The notes beneath the pieces were generated by a model, which was not told where the DNA came from, did not search any database, and was given only the letters and a program-made list of their open reading frames with translations. From Megaustenia siamemsis (lineage: Eukaryota; Mollusca; Gastropoda; Stylommatophora; Ariophantidae): 64,000 nt of DNA. The stretch is from the NCBI GenBank assembly GCA_032433765.1, contig JAVIAB010000124.1:91816845-91880844 (forward strand), written 5' to 3'. This document shows positions 1 to 11,800 of the stretch, piece after piece. Both the position numbers and the translations under genes were made by a program. How positions within the stretch are numbered: position 1 is the stretch's first letter; the number at the start of each line of letters is the position of its first letter.

Positions 1-1030
1 GTATGCATAGATGACTTAACTATCTGTAAGGATATTACCATAAGCGATAAGCAGAACTTAAAATACACCACGATATTATCATCATTGTTCACTTAGTATG
101 TTTTTGTGGCACTGAATTTCTCGCTTCATGCTACACTGCATCCGTCAACAGCATGTATATGAACTGCCCTGCTCCTAACCTTCTGTTGTCTTTGATCTTG
201 ATGTAAGATAACAGTTGTTTTTAGCCAGCAGTAACTTTGCTACGAAGTCTTAAACTAATAATTAATCCGCACTATCAAAGTTCAAGTAAAGATGTGAATT
301 AAATCGCTTTATATACAAAAAATCACATGAAATGGTAGGGACATTTCGTAAGAATGAGGCCAATCAAATAATCATCAACATCTATCTACCTTAAAACACC
401 AGGACAGAGAGCAAGAGGGAGACGGGAAAGAGATGGAGAAACGAAATAAAAGGCATATACAAGAATCAAAACATCTCTATCTTAACAGCGTCAAAATGCT
501 TCCAAGAACGACTCTACATCTAAAGGGAAGTAACCAAAATAACAAGCAATACAATATCTACAGGCATTAGATTATTGTATACATTCCATCGTTTTCTTGC
601 TACTCTTTAAGGAAACTCAGAAGATTCTCAGATTAAAATCGCCTTCTTTCATGTCATTTCCTACTGTGAGTCTCCAGTCAATAATATCCACAAACAGCGA
701 TATGTCACGTATGCACGTCATACGATATGTCACGTATGCACGTGAAGCGTTGAAGCAGTCTTTCTTTGTGTTTATACCGAACGTTGTCTTATTAAAGTAT
801 TATTGTTATTATTATTATTTGAATATGTTTCATAAAAATAACCATCGTACCAAAGTGCATTATGCTGCTATATGTTTATGCGTTTATCAAATTGTGTGTA
901 ACAAGAATACACGAAGAATTTTCAAAAAGAAGTTCTTGGCCACATTTCTCACTGTATCATACAATATCATTTGATCGTATGGAAAGCAGTTTACAATCTC
1001 TCTCAGAGTAAAAGTCAGCGTCACGTGATA
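1..1030. other. AT-rich intergenic sequence with a possible LINE scrap
   Basis: No convincing gene. Plus-strand 370-545 reads, with stops, like the basic Gly/Arg-rich C-terminal end of a non-LTR reverse transcriptase (acaccaggacagagagcaag onward), but it is too short and broken to assign. The 125-aa ORF at 597-974 is low-complexity AT-rich translation with no recognisable domain. Confidence 0.3.
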
Positions 1031-1032
1031 CC

Positions 1033-1165
1033 GATCATCATCATCATTTAGCGCCGTCTCCGCATCCAAGGTTGGTCACCTTGGAGCGCCATTCCACTCT
1101 GTCTCATGCTTTCGTAGTGCAGGTTGTCCACAAGCTGACTTCTTCATCTTTTGAAAGTTAAAAAT
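1033..1165 (-). mobile_element. LINE family A 3' end fragment
   Basis: Begins with a catcatcatcat tail and continues with the sequence found after the same tail at 7228, 10112, 53421 and 54092 (gtctccgcatccaaggttgg, then the catggagcgccattc-like block). The shared terminus and trinucleotide tail mark the 3' end of a non-LTR retrotransposon lying on the minus strand. Strongly 5'-truncated. Confidence 0.6.
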
Positions 1166-1208
1166 GAGATCGCTCCTCAATTCAGGTTCTTTTTTTTTAT
1201 TATTAATT

Positions 1209-1466
1209 TTTTTTAAAAGTACCCCCGAAACGCCAAGTGGCGTATAGGGAATATGGTGTTAGTGACCATACACTTTACAGACCTTCGGCGCATGATTTTT
1301 GGGGTAATGTGGTCGGTATTACGCCCGCGCCGCTTTACTTTCCCAGAAAAAATCTGGTACCCATTAAAGGCTGGGTGAACCTGGAAGCCGTCTGTTGGGA
1401 TCGAACCCTACCTCTTGTCCTTTGTAGTCCAATTCACTAACCACTGAGCTATCGCGGCTCTCTCTG
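1209..1466 (-). mobile_element. tRNA-derived SINE, near full length
   Basis: Read on the minus strand it starts with a tRNA-like head (agccgcgatagctcagtggt; pol III A box) and a B box (ggttcgatccc). A roughly 130-bp body with the block accgaccacattacccc follows, and it ends at gccacttggcg and a T-rich tail. It is flanked by the direct repeat ttattaatt at 1200-1208 and 1467-1475, a plausible target-site duplication. It is the reference copy for the SINE family seen across the window. Confidence 0.85.
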
Positions 1467-1787
1467 TTATTAATTAAGCATGAACATTTAGTTATTGTAA
1501 CTTTCTATATTCCTGTGTGCTACCCAGATAAAATATGACTTAATTTACATGGTTATTACTTACCTTCTGATCATTAGAACATGCATACTTAGAAAAAAAA
1601 ATATATGTATAAGGTGATAAGATATAACACTACCAAAGAATCACTATGTCTAATTCGCAAATCTTTTTTGCAATAGGAGTCGGCTAATTTTCATTCCCCC
1701 CATCCCTCTCCACCCATCCCAATCAGTTTTTAATGTTGAGATGGCACTAGATGATAATGATGATGAACGATATTGTTGTGAAAATCT

Positions 1788-2733
1788 GCCACAAATGGGC
1801 ACGTCGATTGAGAACAAGGGATGTTGGACTACCACAAATGGGCACGTCGATTGAGAACAAGGGATGTTGGACTGCCACAAATGGGCACGACGATTGAGAA
1901 CAAGGGATGTTGGACTGCCACAAATGGGCACGACGATTGAGAACAAGGGATGTTGGACTGCCACAAATGGGCACGTCGATTGAGAACAAGGGATGTTGGA
2001 CTACCACAAATGGGCACGTCGATTGAGAACAAGGGATGTTGGACTGCCACAAATGGGCACGACGATTGAGAACAAGGGATGTTGGACTGCCACAAATGGG
2101 CACGACGATTGAGAACAAGGGATGTTGGACTGCCACAAATGGGCACGACGATTGAGAACAAGGGATGTTGGACTGCCACAAATGGGCACGACGATTGTGA
2201 ACAAGGGATGTTGGACTGCCACAAATGGGCACGACGATTGAGAACAAGGGATGTTGGACTGCCACAAATGGGCACGACGATTGAGAACAAGGGATGTTGG
2301 ACTGCCACAAATGGGCACGACGATTGAGAACAAGGTATGTTGGACTGCCACAAATGGGCACGACGATGAGAACAAGGGATGTTGGACTGCCACAAATGGG
2401 CACGACGATTGTGAACAAGGGATGTTGGACTGCCACAAATGGGCACGACGATTGAGAACAAGGGATGTTGGACTGCCACAAATGGGCACGACGATTGAGA
2501 TCAAGGGATGTTGGACTGCCACAAATGGGCACGGCGATTGTGAACAAGGGATGTTGGACTGCCACAAATGGGCACGACGATTGAGAACAAGGGATGTTGG
2601 ACTGCCACAAATGGGCACGACGATTGAGAACAAGGGATGTTGGACTGCCACAAATGGGCACGACGATTGAGAACAAGGGATGTTGGACTGCCACAAATGG
2701 GCACGACGATTGAGAACAAGGGATGTTGGAAAC
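1788..2733. repeat. 43-bp minisatellite, about 22 copies
   Basis: Unit tgccacaaatgggcacgacg followed by attgagaacaagggatgttggac. Copies differ by single changes (acgtcg/acgacg, attgtg/attgag). Because 43 is not a multiple of 3, three units make a 129-bp open supercycle, so long ORFs (up to 331 aa) appear on both strands. These are repeat artefacts. Confidence 0.95.
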
Positions 2734-2739
2734 ATAGGA

Positions 2740-3800
2740 CATTTTACCCTCATGTTCTTTCTCTTTTCTCTAGAATTGTGGCCTTTTAATCGCAGATTGA
2801 GAACCGCCGAATGAAATGCAAAGTTTACTCAAGGGGCACTACTCTTCAAAACTGAAATAATTAACGGGACTAAACTTGACCTCTATTAAAAGCCTTTTTT
2901 AAGAATGAGTGGGATATACCAGGCTCATTCAAACGTTCCTCCGAAAATACTGCAAACAAATATTACAACTACGAGTAGAATGCTTACTTTCGATCAAAAC
3001 AAACAACAGATACTCTAACAAGGTATGGTCACAGCAAAATTCTGACGTTTGGGCCTACACCAGAGAACGAGGACAACGATAAGAAACGATGAGGCACAGA
3101 TAAATACTACTTCATCTAGGATGATCAGGACTGGTAAGTGAAGGAGAAGTGGACAGAGGGATAAGAGATGAGATGATGAATCGAGAGAGATGTGTTACAC
3201 GTTGGAGGATAGGTAAAATGTGGAAATATAAAAGTATAAGAAAGTAATGATTATGTATAAATAAAATCGACTTAGCTGGTAGAGTCTGTCACGCTCACAT
3301 CGCTGGAAGGCTAGCAAATGCCAGCTAGACATTTAGTCACGTGGTGAGACCGAAGGCCAGAGGCGTAGTAACGTAGTCAAGCGAGATACAGGTAGGGACT
3401 CACTCTTTTTTTTTGTTTGTACTATTTATCACGCTGCACCGGTAAATCTGTAAATGTTTCTTTTTATTTCTTGACGGCATTTTTTTCTTTACTGGAGTCT
3501 GCTGAGAATTGTAGAACTGGAGAATAAGGGCCACCCCCCCCCCCCCCCCCAATGCAATCGCCGCGAGTTTTGGGGTCTGACCTTTGATTTCACCATCAAA
3601 CAGAAAAAAGCGTTTGACCCTCCCGACGTTGGAACCTGCGTTCTCCTGGTTTGACGCCTGTCAAGTTATCGATTCGGCCACCCATTCTTCTATAGAGAAA
3701 ACCCTAAATGGAATAAATCCTGGAAAAAAAATTTTAAAGCACAGTTTTAAACAAATAATTACAATACATGACACATACGAATATATACGACGATATATGT
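2740..3800. other. No gene seen; poly-C tract
   Basis: Ordinary AT-rich sequence with a homopolymer of about 17 C at 3534-3550. Exons 2 and 3 of receptor gene 1 would be expected on this side, but no matching sequence was found between 1 and 3800. Confidence 0.6.
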
Positions 3801-3808
3801 TGATATAC

Positions 3809-3986
3809 CTAGCAGGCTGATGTTGACAGAATCTTGGAAGCCTTGCTGCGCAAAACAGATAATGTTGATAATGTTTGTGACGATGCCGAATATGTTGAGC
3901 ATCTGACACAGAACACCAAAAGAAACATACTGGTAAATCAGTATTGCATCGTCACTTATAACGAAACCATCGTCTGATGAATTCAT
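3809..3986 (-). CDS. Rhodopsin-class GPCR gene 1, first exon only (TM1)
   Basis: Encodes 59 codons plus one base: an acidic N-terminus starting MNSSDD, then a transmembrane segment around residues 20-45 with the core NIFGIVTNIINIICF, then QGFQDSVNISLLG. The exon stops at a GT donor (minus-strand gtatat after cta g) at exactly the position used in genes 2 and 3, leaving phase 1. It is closest to exon 1 of gene 2, sharing IYQYVSFGVLCQ and VNISLLG. As the gene is on the minus strand, exons 2 and 3 should lie at lower coordinates; none is seen in the 3.8 kb available. They may lie beyond the window edge, or this may be an isolated exon. By family it is a membrane receptor, probably chemosensory; the ligand is unknown. 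Confidence 0.75.
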
Positions 3987-3989
3987 TGT

Positions 3990-5490
3990 ATCGAGATTAA
4001 TGGCTTTAATGCATTAATTTTTTTTTAACTTCTTTTTAAAAAATATTTAATGTCCTAATAACGCTTCTTTTATAAGATATTACATTTTCGTATATATCTT
4101 CTTCAAAGTTCATTTAATTTATGCGCAATGATTTTTCTTTTTCATCAAATTCCCATTGAAAGAAATATGGGAAATAGTGTTGAAAAAAAAAAAAACTGTT
4201 ACCATACTTTATTAGACTGGAAATAACCACTTATTTACTCGTGGTGATGTCATATTCAAAGTAAGATATCCTTGCATGTTGTAAATTGTTGCCAAATTGT
4301 AGTAGGCGTATCAAATTCTCAGAAATAGTTAATTATTGGAAACATTTTTTTTATTATTTCATCGATTTTGTTCCGTTAATTTCACTTGGAAATAATTGTG
4401 TTTTTCATAATATTAAAATACAAAATAATATTGTCGAACATAGTTTGGTTTCTTAGTGTCTGAATGTAATATCAGTGTTTAATTTCCAGTAATTTCAGAA
4501 ATAAAATATTGATTTAACGTCGCCATCAGTTGTCCTTCTTTGTGACGTTGTAACAAAATTGTCTAAAAAGCAATAGGATAAAGTTTACTATTTAGAACTC
4601 TCGTTTAGCGTGAGCTGAGTAAAATATAGACATCCAACGTGTAATTATTAATGTTAAGATGTGTATAATTACACACTTGTGTATAGATGTCACGAATAAT
4701 GAGGTACTGAGATTGCACTGGTGCACAAAGACTCAAGCACACGAGCAATTAAGTCAAGTTAAGTAATTATTATTCGCCAGTTCTCCTCAATCTGTCGTAG
4801 GTTTTTTTTTCGAGATAATTATTGGTTAAAACAGCAGGACCATTATTTTCTCACATTTACAAAGTTGTATATAAAATTGATAATATTCACTACTCCAGGC
4901 GTTCTGTACTAAGAGTTATATGTTTAAAATAAGAATAATTATATAATTAAGTACGCATAATTTAAATATAACTATCTTGCTTTGTTTCAGAGAGAAACTA
5001 TATTTGAAAATAAAATCGTACAAGGCGGTATTGAAATCAAATTAAACAGAAGACATAATTATAAAACATACTTGAAATGTCATTTATCAGAATATTACAT
5101 TAAAATGAACAGTTACAAATCTTTCATAAATGTAATGATAAACTATATATTTAATTACAAATATAATTAACTGTTACAAGAGAGATTAAATATTATTTTT
5201 TTTCGAATAACTGTAGACAGTATGATTAACCATGGTAAATATCTAGAATTCGGAAAGATCTACTTAGAACACATTCTCCAAAGCATTATTGGACAGGAAA
5301 ACGACAGAGCGTTTTATAGATATAATCCAAGGTCAAGCGGATAGTTCGTGCTCTTGCAGGTGTGATCTTGCACATAAATGTTGCAAAGAAAAGCTATTAT
5401 GTAATGAAGCCATGAAGAAAATAGATTACTTTTGACACAACTGATTATTTAAAATAAATTGGTAGTTAACTTGCATGTTTGCCAAATGAC
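3990..5490. other. AT-rich sequence, no gene seen
   Basis: Upstream flank of receptor exon 1. Short ORFs only, with A/T homopolymers and no repeat of note. No clear promoter element can be picked out. Confidence 0.5.
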
Positions 5491-5491
5491 T

Positions 5492-6523
5492 CATATAATC
5501 AAGTAAACATTAACTGATGTTCAACGTTGATATAATCAAAGAAACATTAACTGATGTTCAACGTTGACATAATCAAGGAAACATTAAGCGATGTTCAACG
5601 TTGATATAATTAAGGAAACATTAAGCGATGTTCAAAGTTGATATAATCAAGGACACATTAAGCGATGTCCAGCGTTGATATAATCAAGGAAACATTAAGC
5701 GATGTTCAAGGTGGATATAATCAAGGAAACATTAACTGATGTTCAACGTTGATATAATCAAGGACACATTAAGCAATGCTCAACGTTGATATAATCAAAG
5801 AAACATTAACTGATGTTCAACGTTGATATAATCTAGGAAACATAAACTGATGTTCAACGTTGATATAATCAAGGACACATTAAGCAATGCTCAACGTTGA
5901 TATAATCAAGGACACATTAAGCAATGCTCAACGTTGATATAATCAAGGACACATTAAGCAATGATCAACGTTGATATAATCAAGGAAACATTAACTGATG
6001 TTCAACGTTGATATAATCAAGGAAACATTAACTGATGTTCAACGTTGATATAATCAAGGACACATTAACTGATGTTCAACGTTGATATAATCAAATAAAC
6101 ATTAACTGATGTTCAACGTTGATATAATCTAGGAAACATAAACTGATGTTCAACGTTGATATAATCAAGGACACGTTAAGCAATGCTCAACGTTGATATA
6201 ATCAAGACACATTAAGCAATGCTCAACGTTGATATAATCAAGGACACATTAAGCAATGTTCAACGTTGATATAATCAAGGAAACATTAACTGATGTTCAA
6301 CGTTGATATAATCAAGGAAACATTAACTGATGTTCAACGTTGATATAATCAAGGAAACATTAACTGATGTTCAACGTTGATATAATCAAGGAAACATTAA
6401 CTGATGTTCAACGTTGATATAATCAAGGAAACATTAACTGATGTTCAACGTTGATATAATCAAGGAAACATTAACTGATGTTCAACGTTGATACAATCAA
6501 GGAAACATCAAGCAATGTTGAAG
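5492..6523. repeat. 37-bp minisatellite, about 28 copies
   Basis: Unit aaacattaactgatgttcaa cgttgatataatcaagg. Two main unit types occur: aaacattaactgatgttcaa and acacattaagcaatgctcaa. They sit in blocks rather than at random, with the homogenised tactgatgtt type dominating 6250-6510. One unit near 6205 is 1 bp shorter. Confidence 0.95.
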
Positions 6524-6542
6524 ATTTCCAGTAAATAGACGA

Positions 6543-7070
6543 ATGGGATTCATGAAGCTTCGGAGAGAACACAAGAACCACCGATTTGGAAATGTTCATA
6601 CAGGCAGAGCCAGCAAGACAGGACCCTTAGTTTCTAAAATTTACATTTTCTGGCCAACTTTGAGGATAAAGAAAATCCCAGCAATTTCCAAAACACAGTT
6701 TTATTTTCATCGTTTTAATTGTTTTTTATTGCAACAAATTATTAAATTACTTGATATTTCCTTTCACTATTTAAATGGCACAAACCTGGGAGTTGCATCC
6801 CTCGCGTTATTTGTGTATTTACGTTTATGGCATTTATTTATAGATATTGCGCTCTTCGCTACCGCTTCAGGTTTTGTAGCCGCGATTTCGTCTGTTTTAG
6901 GAAATACAGATATAGTAACTGTTTGTTTGAATTTGGCATTTAAATTAAGCTATACTACAAAATTGTACGCTCAGGTGATGACAATTAGAGACAGTGTTAC
7001 ATTATTAAAAGAGAATACAGTTAACAAAGAAAGAGTTCGAGATAGTTTTCAATGGAGACTCGCTCATTAG
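6543..7070 (+). CDS. Unrecognised 175-aa ORF
   Basis: Starts 20 bp after the 37-bp minisatellite. It is long for random AT-rich sequence and is not repetitive. The N-terminus is basic (KLRREHKNHR). The middle is hydrophobic with one or two possible membrane segments around residues 93-125 (LGVASLALFVYLRL; LFATASGFVAAI), and the C-terminus is charged. I recognise no domain and see no splice or promoter evidence. It could be a decayed mobile-element or host exon, or a chance ORF. Confidence 0.22.
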   Translation: MGFMKLRREHKNHRFGNVHTGRASKTGPLVSKIYIFWPTLRIKKIPAISKTQFYFHRFNCFLLQQIIKLLDISFHYLNGTNLGVASLALFVYLRLWHLFIDIALFATASGFVAAISSVLGNTDIVTVCLNLAFKLSYTTKLYAQVMTIRDSVTLLKENTVNKERVRDSFQWRLAH

Positions 7071-7227
7071 ATGGAGTTATTGAATTAGTGTCATATAAAT
7101 ATGTTATCTATTTATTTTACCAAACTTCATTAAATATATGGATGGTTATTAGTCATCAGTGATCGTGGTTTCCTTGCAATGACATACTAAGGACATTGCT
7201 TTTAAAGAACTCTCTTAATCATTTTGA

Positions 7228-7385
7228 TGCGTTCATCATCATCATCGAGTGCATACTCCGCAACGAAGGTCAGTTACCATGGATCGCCATTCTACTCTGT
7301 TTCTGTTTCTTCCAATATTAATTTTAGTAGGCTGTTGAGTCTTTTAACATGCCACAAAAATGTCATTTGTTTGAAGCGTTAGACA
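7228..7385 (-). mobile_element. LINE family A 3' end fragment
   Basis: Starts at catcatcatcatcgagtgca and continues with the family A block (accatggatcgccattctac), then jumps to the block ccaatattaattttagtagg seen around 10290. Relative to the 10112 copy it has lost an internal segment. Confidence 0.6.
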
Positions 7386-7968
7386 GGCTGAATTATTAAT
7401 ATCAAATACCCAAAGGACGATTTAGTAAAGTCGTAAGATGCTTGTTTTTCTGAAGGTCCCCTCAAATGGTGTAAATTTGTGTAAGTTACATGACTGCCCT
7501 TGTATAGATTATTGCACTATATTTAGCTCTGTTACCATCTGGACCCATGCAGAGCTAGCATTAACAGCAAATAACTTCAAGACGTGTATAGAACATGGCT
7601 ATTTTAATGCTTTCATTACATGTTTTGATATGAAGATCTCTTTTGTAGATTGTGTTATTCATGAAGACACCATGTGTTTTATGTGGCGGTGAAGGGTTTC
7701 TAGCTTGTGACATTTAAGTGATTCACTTCAAGGATTCTGACATTGAAAGTGTTGTATTTATTATATTTGCTTTGAAGATACACATATTAATTTGTCACTT
7801 AATGAGACGGGTCTTGAAAAAACATGGTCGACATGTAAATAAATGTAAATGAATGAAAAAGCTTGCAGTTACTATTACAAAAAAAACTATCTGTTTTAGA
7901 AAAACGTGTGAGGCATCAGTGAAGAGGAAGACTCTCAAAGTTTACATCAGCATTTACCGACGTAATCA

Positions 7969-8088
7969 GCGTAATACCGACCACATTAACCCAAAAAGCA
8001 TGTACTGAAGGTCTGTAAAATGTATGGTCACTAACACCATATTACCTATGCGCCACTTGGCGTAACGAGGGCTCTTGACTTTTTTTAC
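7969..8088 (+). mobile_element. SINE fragment, 3' half only
   Basis: Begins at the body block gtaataccgaccacattaac and runs to gccacttggcgtaacgaggg plus a T-rich tail. The tRNA-like head is absent. Same family as 1209-1466. Confidence 0.75.
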
Positions 8089-8442
8089 GGTAAGAAAACA
8101 ATTACAAAACGCAGATGAAGACAAAAACTAAACCATGACATTAGGACAAGAAGCAAAGTCAGTTGACCCTCAATGGTAGTCACACTTCGAAGCCTAGACG
8201 GCACAAGATGTTTATTTGAGTTAGAGAAATGGTTTACTATTGAAAGTTAACTAAAAAAAGTGATACAGTCTAGATGCGACTTTTTTCTCAAGTCAAGTAC
8301 TATGAAAATGTGTCTTACAATAAGGATCATTCATTTCGTAAAAATATTTCACGAAAGAGTAGTTTCGAGAAGCACTCCCACCCACCAGAGTTCGAACGCT
8401 GCGGACACGGACAAAGGTTTGCTAATGCTGAGTGTAAAGTTT

Positions 8443-8760
8443 GTATTGATAAACCGCTTTTCTGAAACACTGAAGCGTATAGATTATCATTGATAAACCG
8501 CTTTTCTGAAACACTGAAGAATATATATTATCATTCATAACCGCTTTTCTGAAACACTGAAGAATATATATTATCATTCATAACCGCTTTTCTGAAACAC
8601 TGAAGAATATATATTATCATTCATAACCGCTTTTCTGAAACACTGAAGAATATATATTATTATTATTCATAACCGCTTTTCTGAAACACTGAAGAATATA
8701 TATTATCATTCATAACCGCTTTTCTGAAACACTGAAACGTAAAGATTATCACTGATAACC
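8443..8760. repeat. 43-bp tandem repeat, about 7 copies
   Basis: Unit cattcataaccgcttttctg aaacactgaagaatatatattat, with diverged edge copies. One copy carries an extra tat. The array runs into a (TA)n tract at about 8797-8836. Confidence 0.9.
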
Positions 8761-8794
8761 TACTTTGCTAACATGCTGAAGTGTAAATAGTATC

Positions 8795-8796
<2 letters not shown>

Positions 8797-8836
<40 letters not shown>
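8797..8836. repeat. (TA)n microsatellite
   Basis: About 20 TA units directly after the 43-bp repeat. Confidence 0.95.
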
Positions 8837-8838
<2 letters not shown>

Positions 8839-9535
8839 TATATATAACATATAAACTTTAATTTCCTTACTTCAACATATATTGTTTGTGGGTGTCTGTC
8901 TTAATGAGCCATGTGTGACTATAACAAGTCATCTTTGTCCACCACATAGCACCATTATACGTCATGTTAAGTAAGGTATATCACTTACAGTCAATTTCAT
9001 TCTTCCCAAGTGGTTAAGGTTTTTATAGCATATGCCAGAGCATAGCAGTATTTTCATCATATAATGTCCTAAACTTGACACTCCCTCCAATTCCTCTAGA
9101 TCCTATTTCCGTCCATCTTGCATTACGTCATCACTTTCATATTTCTCCATCAATATATGAAATCTCTCTTATATAATTCATACAAAACCAATCTCATATT
9201 TTTGCAATTTATGTCACTCTTTTACATCTATTATCTTATTTATGTATATCTGACGTCGCTGCATATTTATATTCATTCACATGTCTTGTAGTATATCTAA
9301 ATAGTTCAAACCAATTTCACTTGTATCCATCTCAAGTATTTCTTATTTTTATTTAAACCCCTCACTTTCTTCATATTATGAATTTAACCTGGTTCTTATC
9401 ATTCTACATAGTTCTGTTTATTTTTATTATGCTATAGTGTTTCTGTATGGACCCCATTCAAATGATTCTGTATCACTTTCCGAGGTAATGGTTGGTACAT
9501 TTACTTCTAGTTGGAAATCATTCCGCCTCCTCTAT

Positions 9536-10100
9536 TTAACTGTGATCTATTTGTCTCCATATTATTTCGTTCACTGTCCGTGCTGGTAACATCAACTGTT
9601 TCACATGTTGTTTCTGTGACCTTTCATCTTGCGAAATTGTGTCGATCCACAAAGTATCATCTTCATTCAGGTCCCTGGCATGTATTAACTGGTACCATAC
9701 ATCTGTGTGATCATGTAGTTCATAGGTCCAGTTCTCCTCATGATAATGTATCACTCCTTCCATTTTGGACTAAGACATGTATCTCCAATGTTGTGTTCCG
9801 TGATAACTTTGTCAGCGATCTTCGCCATATTTTTCTTCAGTAATCTCTTAATTTTTTTCTCCAAACTATCCTTTAGGCAGTATGCATTTCGTTTAATAGA
9901 ATGCCATGAACTTGCGTCGTGGTTTTAAAATGTTATCAAGGGTCATCGTTGGATGTCTCTTAGTTTCCTCATCGATTATTTTGTTCATGTCAAAATGCGT
10001 TCTTATTGTGATCACCTTTATCGATTGTTAGCACCATCTATTTGATCTGCGCTTTCTCTTCTAAGTCTTCGTTTTCCATTGTGTATTGTTTCTGGACCTA
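9536..10100 (-). pseudogene. Decayed coding sequence of unknown family
   Basis: The minus strand shows a chain of consistent coding-like stretches broken by stops and frameshifts. Read from 10100 downward they include GPETIHNGKRRLRRESADQI, then an unbroken run around 9930-9980, then AKIADKVITEHNIGD near 9800, then a 75-residue frame at 9536-9763 rich in H, D, E and W (EENWTYELHDHTDVWYQLIH). Amino-acid composition is protein-like rather than repeat-like. I do not recognise the family. It abuts the tail of a LINE A copy at 10112, so it may be an older element or a host gene remnant. Confidence 0.35.
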
Positions 10101-10111
10101 TCTGTGATGTC

Positions 10112-10560
10112 ATCATCATCATTGAGTGCCTTCTCCGCAACGAAGGTTGCCTACCATGGATCGCCATTCTACTCTGTTTCTTGCTTTGATGGTGCAGGCT
10201 GTCATAGATTGACTTGTCCATCTTTTGATGTTATTCGTCCATGCTAGTCTTGGTCTGCCTCTGCCTCTTTTACCTTGTATTTTCCCCTCCAATATTACTT
10301 TTAGTAGGCTGTTGTGTTTTTTAACATGCCCCAAAAATTGTATTTGTCTTGTCTTAACTGTATTTAGTAGTTCTCTTTTTATTTTCAATTGTTTTAAAAC
10401 GTCATCGTTTGTTATCTTTTCTTTCCATCCAATTCTACCTATTCTTCTATAAATCCACATTTCAAAGGCTTGGATGTAGCCTCTTTCATAAAAGTAATCA
10501 ATCAATTCACAACTTTGTTCTTGTGTTATGAGTTTTGCGATTTGTTGCTTTTCTTGTATT
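10112..10560 (-). mobile_element. LINE family A fragment with RT C-terminal coding remnant
   Basis: Starts with the catcatcatcattgagtgc terminus on the plus strand, the 3' tail of a minus-strand LINE. The frame at 10119-10505 reads as the region downstream of a non-LTR reverse transcriptase: FEMWIYRRIGRIGWKEKITN, then FLGHVKKHNS, then a basic GKRGRGRPRLAW segment. That order (IYRRI, LGHV, GRGRPR) is typical of the C-terminal part of LINE ORF2. No catalytic RT motif remains, so it is inactive. Confidence 0.75.
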
Positions 10561-10928
10561 TTTTTCCATCAACTAATCTCCTTTGACCCCAATACTCTCT
10601 CCTGATGTTTCCATCGTCGTCATTCATATTCTACTGTACATTCATCCGGATATATTGGGATGTTTATATCTTATTCTTCGTTCATCTCCATCATATCATA
10701 TTTTTCAATATCTATTGCCAATTCACCCCTGTAAAATCAGTTTGTATATCACACACACTCAATGCCCACTCTACACGTTTATCGGTACACATCAATACGA
10801 TAATCTTGATTTGACCAGACTTAATGCAGCATATCCTTTGCAATCGAGTTTACAGTTTCAGTGATTTGATTCGTTCCTGCAAATCATCAAGGTTGCGAGT
10901 AGTGGATGCACGTACACTCTGTCCAATC

Positions 10929-11800
10929 TGTCTTTCACGTACCCGCAAAGGAGAAAAGTCACTAACAGATTTGGTGTTCTCGTGAACCACTTTCAGAATA
11001 CCTCGTCATTTTGTCTTTCACGCATCCTCAAAGGAGAAAAGTCACTAACAGATTTGGTGATCTCGTGAACCACTTTCAGAATACCTCGTCATTTTGTCTT
11101 TCACGCATCCTCAAAGGAGAAAAGTCACTAACAGATTTGGTGATCTCGTGAACCACTTTCAGAATACCTCGTCATTTTGTCTTTCACGCATCCTCAAAGG
11201 AGAAAAGTCACTAACAGATTTGGTGATCTCGTGAACCACTTTCAGAATACCTCGTCATTTTGTCTTTCACGCATCCTCAAAGCTGAGAAGTCACTAACAG
11301 ATTTGGTGATCTCGTGAACCACTTTCAGAATACCTCGTCATTTTGTCTTTCACGCATCCTCAAAGCTGAGAAGTCACTAACAGATTTGGTGATCTCGTGA
11401 ACCACTTTCAGAATACCTCGTCATTTTGTCTTTCACGCATCCTCAAAGCTGAGAAGTCACTAACAGATTTGGTGATCTCGTGAACCACTTTCAGAATACC
11501 TCGTCATTTTGTCTTTCACGCATCCTCAAAGGAGAAAAGTCACTAACAGATTTGGTGATCTCGTGAACCACTTTCAGAATACCTCGTCATTTTGTCTTTC
11601 ACGCATCCTCAAAGCTGAGAAGTCACTAACAGATTTGGTGATCTCGTGAACCACTTTCAGAATACCTCGTCATTTTGTCTTTCACGCATCCTCAAAGCTG
11701 AGAAGTCACTAACAGATTTGGTGATCTCGTGAACCACTTTCAGAATACCTCGTCATTTTGTCTTTCACGCATCCTCAAAGCTGAGAAGTCACTAACAGTT
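10929..11800. repeat. 83-bp tandem repeat, about 11 copies
   Basis: Unit from cacgcatcctcaaaggagaa to cctcgtcattttgtcttt; spacing of 83 bp checked at 11019, 11102 and 11185. Two unit types differ at caaaggagaaaag (A) versus caaagctgagaag (B), in the order A A A A B B B A B B B. The flanks decay into unique sequence. Confidence 0.95.

Noticed and set aside
1400..1462. tRNA gene in the SINE heads
   Set aside because: A and B boxes are present, but the acceptor and anticodon arms do not form a sound tRNA and every copy continues into the SINE body.
1747..2742. 331-aa and 250-aa ORFs in the 43-bp array
   Set aside because: Translations of a tandem repeat in several frames on both strands; no splice, start or domain support.
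5492..6523. CRISPR array
   Set aside because: Repeats are contiguous with no unique spacers, unit length varies with drift, and the genome is eukaryotic.
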